NCBI GenBank assembly: GCA_949987565.1 | Contig: OX465102.1 | Coordinates: 18,673,493 to 18,737,492 of the forward strand | From: Luidia sarsii | Lineage: Eukaryota > Echinodermata > Asteroidea > Paxillosida > Luidiidae | Length of the DNA stretch: 64,000 bases | Direction of reading: 5' to 3' | In this document: piece after piece, positions 21,751 through 33,600 of the stretch | How the letters are laid out: each line of letters starts with the position of its first letter | Position numbering within the stretch: position 1 is the first letter of the stretch | Position numbers and translations under genes: made by a program | The notes under the pieces: generated by a model | Told to the model about the DNA's origin: nothing | The model's database searches: none | Seen by the model: the letters and a program-made list of their open reading frames with translations, nothing else

Positions 21751-24688
21751 CCGAGTCCCTGTCCATCTTGTTACTGTGAAGAAAAGCAAAATGGCCGCCA
21801 AAAAACAAGCGCAGATACGCGCGCCGAGGCGTCACGAATGGCGAGGACTTATTATCAACAGAATTCTACGAAAGAACCAGAGATCTGGTTGAAGCGGTGG
21901 TGTAGTGTCCGAATTTCAAATTCGTCTTGAAATGTTAGCACCAATCACGTGCATTTAGGGAGGGCAACAAAACATTTGTACTCGGGTTTCAAATTTCCAA
22001 CTGACGAGTGTTTCGAAAGCGGCCATTTTCGTTCAATCTCTCCGTTAGTTAATATTTAACCCAAAGCCTTCAAAACAGATCCTGTAGCAGAAACCGGCCG
22101 AGAGCAAAGTGCAATGTACGCGATATCGCGGACCATCATCGTGCGTGTGCGTTGTTGACAGAATTGGCAATGTTTGACTCTGGTTATAGCATCAGACATT
22201 AGCGCATTAAGGGCCGTTCACTTTGACCCATGGTAGGATTTAATGGGGTTATTTCACAATCCACTGATTAAAGATGGCGGCGCCCATGTCGCTCAATGCC
22301 GTAATGGACGATGGCATACTGATGCGCATTATCAGACTGCCTCCGTGACAGGCCGGTTTGTTTAGGATTCAAGTTATTGGAAATGTCTGGTCTATTGGTG
22401 ATAAGTGGCATCAAATATACCTGTCAATGCATTCCCTTGATCTTTTACCCTCCAGAAATTATTAGACTATCGTGACGCACGCGAGGAAGGATCCCCGTTG
22501 ATTCAACGGCCTCATTAAGAGTCATATCGTTTGTGTTCCGAGTGTCGGGTTTTCCAATGATCACGCGGGGGCTATGATCGTGTTTCAGTCACAGTTATTC
22601 CTTTCAAAATTCTCGACACTTTGTCATCAGCATATCAGTCATAATCATCCTCCATGCATTGGTACAGGAATATTCCACAATATTTTTGTATTCATCTAGA
22701 TTCAAAGTGAAAGTTGCATTAAGTCTATTGAAACTAAACAAGAACACAGACAATATTTAAAATAAGACTGAGGTCTTGATAACTGATGACAAGAGTAGAG
22801 ATCATCTTGCAAGGACCGAAACGCCAGTTCTTCTTTTAAAATTTAAAAGGAATTTGGGCATGCAGGACTGACAATTTGGGACGACTTGAGCCCGCTTCTA
22901 CTAATCCGAACAAGCTTGAGGAAAATGCATGTAGACCTACCCTGCTACTGTACATGAAACCAGCTTGGAAATTCAATGTACTCGTTTTGTTTAATGATCG
23001 AGGAAAGATCTTGCGAGGATCGGGACTTTGCGTCCAATGAAGAAAATCATTTTATTTGTGGATTTTTCAATTGTTGAAAATGAAAAAAAAGCACTAAAAA
23101 TGCGCTTATATCCAGAATTAAATCTGCGTCCAACAATTTGCAGGGGATTCATTTTCCATTGATCAAATCACAGAATAAAAATGCTTGAAAATTGAGACGC
23201 GAGACACATACTTAAATCCGTACAAACGTTTGTTTTTGCTTTTATTCAAAATAATCGTACACAAGATGTCAGAGCCCACGAAAATCAAAGGAACATAAAG
23301 TTATACTAGTTAATGTAATCAATATTCGTGGTAGTGAATTAAAACAAAATCTAAAAGACAGCCAAAAAAAACAAAAAAAATTGTTGTCAACTCCTGACTT
23401 AATGTCCAAAATTTCACAAATTTAGAGGGTTTGATGTTTCGAACTCAACAGGCCTTTGAGGGGTGGACCTGCTTGGATCGAAACACCACGCCCTCTACAC
23501 CTACAAAGCCGGTAAAAAGTTAAAACCAAAGCGTATTTTTTAAATTGATTTTGAGGATCCACTCAAGCCATAGGAAGTTCTTCACTTAGTTGAAATTGTG
23601 TATTTACAAATTAAAACCTCTCACTTTAACACTGAAATAAGTTTTGAAAACTCCATTTCTTATCGTTATACTAAGTGAAAAATAGTCTCGACCGACGAAC
23701 ACCTATTTGAGAAAAATCTAATGTACATCATCTTCCGTGTCCGCGCTCAAGACTATTTCAGCTATTGCAAATTATAGATACAAAACGTACAGTCCCGAGT
23801 ACAAAAATATATACACATCTTTCAGTCCTTTGGTTATAAGCAAAAAAGGATCACTTTCATTGATAAAGTCGTCTTGGTCCTTAATTAGTAGAAATTTGGG
23901 GAAGCATGGGCAACGAGATATTACCGGAATGAGTTACACAATTTTCTGGAGTAGCGGAGAGCACAGAAGATGAGGTGTTGTTAGGTTTTGGGTGTTTCTT
24001 TTTTGTTTTTTTTTGGGGGGGCTATTTTTTCGAAGATTATGTAGACGAGCACTACAGACCCGAATACTGCTTGTTTGATGGAGTGAGAAATCGTGTAAAT
24101 CACTTTTAAGAAAGAAAATGGAGGAACAACGGAATGAAAACATTAGAAACGCAAACATCCTTTGAAGCATCTGGGTAAGGTCATGTGATTGACACACATT
24201 AGTCCCGGGACTCCTTAAAACACACAAAACCTCAGCGCGGAATTTATGTATTTGACCTTGAACACAAAATCTGAATAATTAAAACAGTGAAAACATACGA
24301 CAGCCAAATCAACATGAATGAATGTCGGTGAAATAATAATACGCATTGTCGACCTTTTGAATGAATGGAATGAGGACATTCACGGCAAACTGGACGTGGC
24401 AGAGGGTTTGAGTGAATTTACTTTCACTCAAAACATTAAATCGATGGGGCTGCTGTGATTATTTAGGTGGCGTCACTTTTTTCTGTGGAAGAAACCTTTA
24501 GGGCTTAATATCAGCATAAAAATCAGCTTAACAAACGTAACGAATAGACGAACTAATTAATTCTTTTAAAGCAAGACAAGAATCGAGGATTCAATGACTC
24601 CTAAACGGGTGTTTCAATGATAGTGTCTTGGCACTGATCTGTCAGGCTGTTTGAGCAGCAGATGATTGGTGGCTGAAAACAGAATGAA
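21751..24688. other. Region between M6/PLP copies, no gene seen
   Basis: No convincing exon in about 2.9 kb. It should hold the 3' UTR of copy B (minus-strand AATAAA at 23,246-23,241 and 23,056-23,051) and perhaps the missing first exon of copy A. A minus-strand GCCGCCATCTT (reverse complement of AAGATGGCGGC at about 22,272) resembles a YY1 promoter motif. Confidence 0.5.
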
Positions 24689-27600
24689 CTAAAGGTAGTA
24701 TTCATTGAAGCCTCTGAGGGGACCCCTATCTGACGCACCCGACATAGAGGGCGCTGGTTCGGGGTCAGAGAATGTACTCAGAGGTCGTCGGTTCCTCTCC
24801 TCGCCGTAGTTGTTACTGTAGCCCCATCGGTCACCACCGTAGGCACCGTCGCTAGCATCCCCGGCCTGCACGCTGCCGTGCACACTACCTTCGCCCGCGT
24901 CCAGGTTGCCGCTGTCGTTGTAATTAGTGGGCTTCAAGTTGAAGTTGCTGCTGCTCGGGTAGTAGTCGTCTCGCTTGTATGCCACGTCCCGGTTGTAGTC
25001 GAGCGTGTTCATCTTGGCGTTGGCTGGGTAGTTGCCGCTGGCGTTGCCGCTGACGCTGCTACTGGCATGGCTGGGGGTCCTACCGTTCGCCTGCGGGAGG
25101 CTGTAGATGTTCTGGCGGGAGGACTCGTGGCCGGCGACGCTCAGGCTGGCCGGGGGTTCGTCCAGGCCGCGGCTGCTCCCGTAGGCCGGCGGCTGGGAGG
25201 GCGGCCCGGCGTTGTAGTTCTGCAGCGTGGCGATGGGCTCCCGGTCGTACTCCAGGATGTCGTTGTTCAACTGCCGCATGGCGTACAGGTCGTCGCCGCT
25301 GCCGTCCAGCGCCGAGTTCTGGTAGGCGGTCATGCGCAGCGTGGAGGCGGTGCTGTTGGCGCCGTTCTGGGTCGGGACGCCGTTGCCCGAGTTGACGGCG
25401 GCCGCCCTGGCCGACCCTTTGGCCTTGGAGGCCCGGAGGACATTGTTCCTGCTGCCTCTTAGGGAGCTCCTCGGGCCGACGGAATGGCGGCTTCCTCGGA
25501 CGGATCCCGACCGGACGAGATAGGCGCCCGACTTCCGGTTGACGAAGCCGTCCTTGAAACGATCGCGGAGCTTGGCAAAGTTGGCGGCGAAATTCACCAG
25601 GAACAGAAGCTACGAAGAGGCGAAAGAATTCGTCAAGTAACAAACAAATATGTCGCAAACGCAATGTTGAAATCTCCAAAGTCTCCTGTGGACGGACACA
25701 GTGCGCTGTTTCGAACAGGATCACACATTACTGCCAAAAGAGATATTCTCACATCAAGTCACCACGAACCCACCTTGATTGGTACCTTCCACCACGGATG
25801 GACTGAAATCTCATGTTGCAAACTGCCCATGACTTGTGTCACCAAAATGCAAATTTCAAACATGTAGAGAGCCTGACGTTCCGTTTCTATCTTAGCATGA
25901 CCTTTCTCAAAGGCAGAATGACAAGGACAAAAGAGAAAGGAAGGGGCAGGCAGTAGGATATACGGACGACAGAAAAGGGACAAAGGATGGCAGCTGGAAG
26001 ACAGACTAGGGTGAAATCAAAGGGAAGAGCCGGGAGTATAGGGAGGGGACTAGACAGGGGAAGATAGGAAAGACAGAGAGAAGAGCATGGAGAAGAAATA
26101 ACTAGAGTTTTCACCAATCGAAAAAATGGAAACTATAGGAACTGGCTAGCTTTTCCGTTAATCTTTACTTGATCAAAAAAGGGAAATACCAAGATATTGT
26201 TTTCATTAGGAACAATAGTTTGCAGAACCTCTTACTGGAAGCCTCCTTTCAACAAATAATTTTCACGAAAAGGGTCGGAATATCTTGAAAGATAGGAAGG
26301 TTTGTCTTACCATGGATAACGTCACCAGAATAGTCGCGAAGAACGCCAGCGAAAACCAAAGCAGAACATTCTGCAAAAAAAGACACCGGACAAAATGCTT
26401 CATTACAAACCCGGTGCAATAATATAAGTTGACTTTTTATCAGTCGTTAGAATCCTACTGGAACAGTGTTATCCTTAATTCAACTGGGAACAGCCCTTTA
26501 CAATGTGATATTCACTGAAACACGGCGGACATTCGATGCTTTCGACATACTTTCTAGTGCAGATGCCCTTATACCCAGAGGAAAGGTTTGCGGGTTCACC
26601 TTTACCGTGTGGTTTGTCTCTTCCATGAAGAGGTGTAGTTATCGGAAGAACTGGTGAATGGAAAGTAAACTAGATGTATCGGCCAGTATGCTCCCACCAT
26701 CCCTGTGTGAAGAGTGTGCTGGACTTGACAAGCGGACGCTGTTTAGGAAGTCACCTGGTACGGCTGAAGAGTGGTCTGGGATCCTATACGGGGTCAGGGT
26801 GGATTGATGTTCTTCTCAACGGGAGGCCCCCGAATTAAGGAGACAATCCACACGGTGTACCCGGCCCGCAAGTCCACCTTAAGTGTCAAATTGTTTTACT
26901 CGACCACCGAGCTGGTCGATCTCAAGGTGTGATTTTTGAATTCAATCCGTTGTATATAATCAAACAAGTAAAGGATAACTGACAATTTTTGAAAACAAAA
27001 ATTGCAAAGAAAAATTGGACTGGACCGGGATTTGAATCCGAGACCTCTGTTTTTTTCGTACCATCGTCCTAACAAGCTATCCAGCCCTTAGATAGTGCCC
27101 TTCCCAAATAACATGCTAGTCTTTGCCGGGGTGGGGGAGCCAGCCAGAAGCATTCAAGCATTAACAGCCATATATATCTCCGGGAATCGCGCCCCGTTTT
27201 CATTCGGATGCAAACAACCAATTGGTTACTGAAGCTACTGAAGCTACTGAAGTTCGTTTAATGTAATGGTAGATTAATGATGATGATAAGAAATGCCTTT
27301 TGTTTAGTGCCCTCTCAGCCTCTCGAGCGTCAGCAAATTCAAACCATACGATAATAGTGGTACTTGGGGTAAGGATAAAAAATCAACGAGTATATTGCAT
27401 GCGACGTAGGTAAGTATCTAATAACCTGGACACTCAGTGCTGTCAGTGATGAGGTGTATACTATAGCCTCCTTTGGCCTTGAAACAATCTGAACATCATC
27501 CTAAACTAAAAAGGAAACTTACTCAGCTATGACTGAGAACTATACAACATGTGAGAGATGAGAGGAAGGTAATAAGAACATGTACGGTATGTCATATCAT

Positions 27601-30600
27601 GATATAAGGTCGTCCGAATTAAGGCTATTTCATGCAGGCGGCCGAACAGACAGCCGGTAGGACGCACGGTACTATAACTATAACATTGGTTCGCTTAGCT
27701 TCGCACCTCGCCAAAAAAAAAATGCTAGCCAAGAGTGAAACTGTTGCTTTCATCGCGTTCAGGAAATAAACACCTCGTAGCCTACGAAGTGATTTGCGGG
27801 TCGAAATGTCAAACTTACACTGTTACAGAGTGCGTTCAGCTGCTCGTCACATATCAGATTACCGTCGGGATTGTTGACATCGTTGAAGTTTGGACGGTCC
27901 AGAGCTGTGGAACCAACAATTTATAAAAATTAACTTCTTGATCAATAATTAACCCTGATTCAACAAGAAACACGATATTCAGTATACTGCCGTATACTGC
28001 ACGTGAAAATAAATGCAACACAAGATGACACAGCAATGATATATACGAAGCCCTATGAAACACGCACTTATACTATCTAATACTTAAAACATCTCAACAT
28101 TTTAAATGGCATATGAACAATTATTCCCAGTTTCTTTGCATCAGAAGCAAACATATTTTTATCAGAGACTTGTCTTAAAGATGGCTTCCTTTTAGCGGGC
28201 CATGTTTGAGAGAGTCTTATTGGTCCCGTATTACCAAACTCATTTTGCTTACGCGGTCCAGCGTAGGCCGAGTTCAGATTGATCGGAAGGCTTTATTAAG
28301 TCGATACTCTAAATATTGTACTCTAAAATCCGAAAAGTTTTCGGTTACAGGATTAACTAAGCATTGTGCAAGTTATTCTCAATACTGAGCAGTTTGGGAA
28401 TTGACCCACTTTTGTGGGTCCAGTCATTCATTCACGAAGTGTATAGGGGCCTAACCATTATTTTACGAACGTAACAATGGCATACAAACACACTTCAAAT
28501 CCGTAAATTGTAAAGAAAGAAAAAAAGTTTCCAAAACTTCCAGGGCGCTATTTTCTGCTGCGTGGATGTACACTCAATGTAAACACCGATATAGCACAGT
28601 TGATATCAAGCCACCCTTAAGTCAGGTTTGGTCAACGGTGTTTTATTGGACAGTGCAGATGGATTGACAATGTGCATGTATAATGTTCCTCTGCTATTTA
28701 CCCCACTGCTTCAAGTCGATGCACGGCTTTTCCTGGGGCGGCGAGGCGTCGGGGTCGTACAGGCGCCGCGCTTCGCACATCCCACGCCTTTGTATGTAAA
28801 AGAAAACGACGGGCACCAGCGACACCAGGGCCTGGCCCAGCCAGAGAAGGAACAGGAAGCAGCCCACGATCATGAACTGCACGGTGGGAAAAACAAAAAA
28901 GAAGAATCAATGAGAGGGGTGAAGGAATACGGTTATGACTTCGCTGTGTAATGTGTATGGTGTAGACAGAGTGGCGGACGAATCTACAATTCAGGTCATT
29001 TTAGATCGTTGCTTCTGATCAAAATCTAGGTTTAGAGTTTCAGATCTAACACATTTGACTTCAAATATATACACTCATTTCAACCGTCCCCATATTCTTA
29101 GGTAAATTCACGCAACCGCCATTTTCCCTTTGAAGACGTTTTCTGATATTCTCAGAGGTTTAGACTGAGGGCACGACTTTTAGAATCCAGCAAGCAGCAG
29201 AACGTTTATCTTTTGCCTCTTAGAAAGGTCCGGCTAGGCTCATAACCTCAGGCTCTCAAAGTATTTGTGACTTGTGTTTTGGTCAAGTCAGTAACCCGGA
29301 AAGCAGATTGCAACATGTTGAGTATTACTTTTAATTAAAGTTAAGTGAGTTGACTCATACGCCTTGATCTCACTCTAGTCTGTGAATACCAACGTTCCTC
29401 CTCTGTCCATCCTCTGTCACCTATATATTTCATTACTTCTTTCAGTTCAGAATTATTTCGCAGCCCTTAAATAATGTTGGTTATCCCTGACCTTCCTCAA
29501 TCCTCCACAATCCTCCGGGTTATGTTAGAGGATTGAGCCAAGTATGAACATTTCCAGTCGGGGGATTGAGAATGGTTGTTAAATTTACACTAGAGGGTTG
29601 TGTGGATTGAGGAAGCATGCTACAATGAGATCGTGGGGGATCGTGGAGGATTGAGGAAGGTTGTCATTGTATTTACACCGGAGGACTGTAGATGATTGAG
29701 GAAGGTTGTAAAATGTACACTGGAGGATTGTGGAGGATTGTGAAGGATTGAGGAAGGTTCCACGTAAACAGTACTGTAGGAGTTTAAAGTGTCGGCCAGG
29801 GGTTTCGTAGATTGATTTTGTGTCAACCAAGTCCTCTTATTCCTAGTCACCTAGATGATCATTTCCGGTCATGTGTCATTCCATTATGAGTTACTTACGA
29901 TGCCTGTCTGACACCGGCCCATGGCCCTGGAGCGGAATCGCCACATGAACTCCTTCCTGACCGAGCCAGTGCCCAGGCAAGAGATGCTGAGCAAGGCCAG
30001 GGCAAGGATAGCCATCACGGTCACCTCCACGTAGCAAGCAATTGCAATATTGGATACCCTGAAACACAAATCGTCACAAACCAGTCACAATCTTGAAAGA
30101 AAATCCAAAGAAAGAGAAGCAATGACAATATCGTATTACTCTTTTGCAACGCCCTGATAGATCTTCCAAATGTTTTGTAAAAAAATGTTTTGTCAGACTG
30201 TTATAATTTTGATTAACTTCGATTCGTATTCAGCACATCATAGTCAGATACTTCCAAACATTTTTGGAGAAAAAAACAACGACGACGACAACGACAACAA
30301 CAACTACAGCAGCAATAACAACAGCAAAAAGAACTTCTACAAGTGGTAATAATAATCTTGATACGGCTGTCTTTTTATTTGATACAAAACACGAGCATCA
30401 AATAATAACCAGTGATTTTGTGTGTGCGTGTGTGGGACTTGGACAATGGAAAAAACCAACATTCGTAGTCCAATGTACATTGAGCTCACCATAAGTCAAT
30501 GTCCTCATCGATGTTTGTGCCTCTGAAGAGAACCCTGGACTGCTCCCCCGCAAGGACAGCGGCAAGACAGAAGAGGGCCACGCCTCCGAGGAAGGCGAGG

Positions 30601-33600
30601 GTCGCTAGGATGCTGGGACACGGGCACTTGATGCAGCAGGTTCGACAGGGGCCGGGGACTGTGAAGAGAACACCGAGAAAAGGGGGAAGATTGAGAAGGC
30701 GAGCCGACTGGCTTGACTGGACGGTTAACTCGAGTTACCTGTGGGTTTTGCCGGACACTACACGGGATGGGCAATCCCTTATTATTAGAGTTTACTTTCC
30801 CACCGACGCAACAATCATGCATAGGTACATGTGGGTCCGATAAGCTTCCCCGGGTAGACCATGTTATCCTGACCTTGCCTTCACGTTCACGCTGGGTAGG
30901 TTAGGGGTAATGAGTGACGTCAGAGGCAACTGGGGTTGCCCAGGAAGACAGGAAAAGCTTTTCAAATGTACCTGTCACATATGCACGTATAGGCCTTTTA
31001 TGATTTCAGTTGCATGCGGCACCCGCTGTATTACATTTTCGAATCCGGCACACTACCCCCCACATCCCTATGGTCAACAGGTCATGTGGGTTAGAGGTTA
31101 AAGCAGCAGTAGCGGGTTCGAATCCTGCTCGAGCCGCTTGGGACGTTTTCCATCAATCTTGCAAAGCAACGACTGGGCCGTTACTTTCACGTCAGGGACC
31201 GCAATTCCCATGGTCTTACATTCTCACAAATCAAACTTCAAAGGCCTGGATAACGGTATTCTCTCACTGTTCAGTTTAGCTCCCTCTGCCTTTGAGAAAG
31301 GTCCTGCTAGGATCGAAACGTCAGGCCCACTAAATTTTAAGATTTGCATTTTGGTAATTTTAGTCAGTAAGCAGTTTGCAACATTTCTGTACATCACCTG
31401 TTCAGTTAAGCGTCATATTTATGCTACGCACATTCTAATCAGACGTAATTAGTGTAATTGGATTTGAAATTTTGAAGTTAAGATATAATCACCGAAGAGA
31501 TACAAAACAAATCAACAAGGGAAAATTGAGAGAGATTGTGTTTTAATTCTTATAGACGCCCCACACCCGGCAATAGAAGACTGTTTTTGGAGGCCGCTAT
31601 TTAAGGGCTGGATTAGCTCAGGTGCTGTGCTGGCACTTCAAGCCTGAGATCTCTCTTGGGTTCAAGTCCTGGCCCAGTCGTATTTTTTAAAATTGCCTTT
31701 TCTCCCAAGTAGTTTGAAGTAAAATTTATCAGATTTGCGGAGAAATGATTCACACGGGTGCGGAACATAAACCAGCAACGATGTTGACGCTGTGATAAGA
31801 AGTGTGAAATTTTCTCGCAGAACGTTTTGTACGAGTTGTCAACCACAGCAAAATAAAATCACAACTCACTACAGATGCACACACAATGTGAGAAGCAAGG
31901 GTCAGCCGGGTCAGACGCGCATAGTATAGTGCAGCATACAACTCAGACTGAATCACTGCACATTATCGGAGAAGTTCACAGGGAATGCGCCGGAATCAGG
32001 GGCTAATTTCTTACAGCCGCTTCAACACCAAATTTGCTAAGCCGAAAGTCTCACTTCATAAAATCAGTTGGCCACTGGCCAGCCAAACTTTCAATCAGTT
32101 CAGGGCCCAATTTCATGGAGCCCCTTGAGGGCGAACATCTGCTAAGCAGGAAGAGTCTTTCTCATGTAAATAATCAGGATTACAAGCTGCACCACGTTAC
32201 GATATCCATTGCTTTTGACTTGTATTCCATTCTCTTTACTTAGCATGAAACAATAGTGAAGTTGGGGTAAGCAAGGGCCAGGGGGATCCTGTGACGTTTT
32301 GGGCTGAATCAAATGTTGGCCCCTAGCCTAAGGGGGCTTTATGTAGTTACAGTAAGTGAAGCTGTATTCGCAAACAAATGAAACCAATTCAAAATCAAAT
32401 GAAGTATGGCTAGCAAAATAATAGCAATCCTATTGTATCAAGTGAAGTGAGGTCCCTGCCTAGCAGGACTTTGTGCTAAAGCAGCTGCATGGAAGTGGGC
32501 CCAGATCAGAGCGCTTTCAGTACAATGGGGGCATTGAATCAGTGAGTCATAAATCTAAATAGTCACCTTGGGTGATACATGCATTTTTTGTGCGTCGCTC
32601 AGTAAAGCTGTGATATGTATGTGGGAACGGTGCCTGATGCATTACCAGTGTAGGCAGTATAGACACTGGAAAAAAGAATATCACCGTACTTTCTCAGACT
32701 GATCTTATTCCTTATGAAAGGGCACACTGGCGGAGCCAGTTTCTCAGAGAGGGTCTTGCTATGGATAGAAACGTCAGGCCCTCTGCGTGGTTTGAGATTT
32801 GCATTAGTTGTCACAGACAACCGGCCAATGAGAGCAAACTCGTCTCCAGACAGGCGGCTTCGGTTTGTGTACTGAGATCGGTAAACGTGATAGCTATCGC
32901 CAAGTGATTTCTTTTGTTTGGGGGCGGGGGGCAGTCAGGCTGCTGATCCATTCTTTCCAGAGGAGAAATATTATTCTTAGGGACCATATAGGCATTCCTT
33001 TACACCGTAAGACTCCAAACCAAAACATTAAATTAATTCAATTTCACCTAGTAATATCCAAGTAACATTTGGAACCAACACTGGGCACAGCAAAGTTTGA
33101 CCTATACTATACGGGGTACGTTATAAATAACAACGGTGGTGCAGGTTCGGCCGGGCATCCCCCGGAAAGTCATTCCCAATCACCAGCGGGAACCCCCAGG
33201 TCAGCTGATCGCACTCAGTCCCTTCCAACCGCAAATAAATCATTCCGTTTTTTTAAGAGCGCCCTCGTGGATTTCACAACAGAAAATCCCTGAAGAGACC
33301 GCACTGAATGGGCTCCGCTCGCTGCTGTGTTCTGCGGAGTTCAGATGTTGCACTTAGTGAATTCCTTTCTGGAGACAAACAGGTTCGGTTCGGATCACCT
33401 TAGAGGCTCAGAGTATGAAACAGAACGCGTGCAATAATCCATACACCTTTGAAATAGGCCTATCGCACGTTGACAATACAACTCTTTAAATTAACACACA
33501 GGACCGCTTAAATAACTAGTCTACCGTAGTGACTGAATTCGTCAAAACCAGAATGTCATGATTTATTCCAGAAAACCAGTAATCGAGTTAATGTTTTCAA

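Noticed and set aside
24878..25724. Long ORFs overlapping the last exon of M6/PLP copy B in other frames
   Set aside because: Shadows of a GC-rich coding exon; no motifs.
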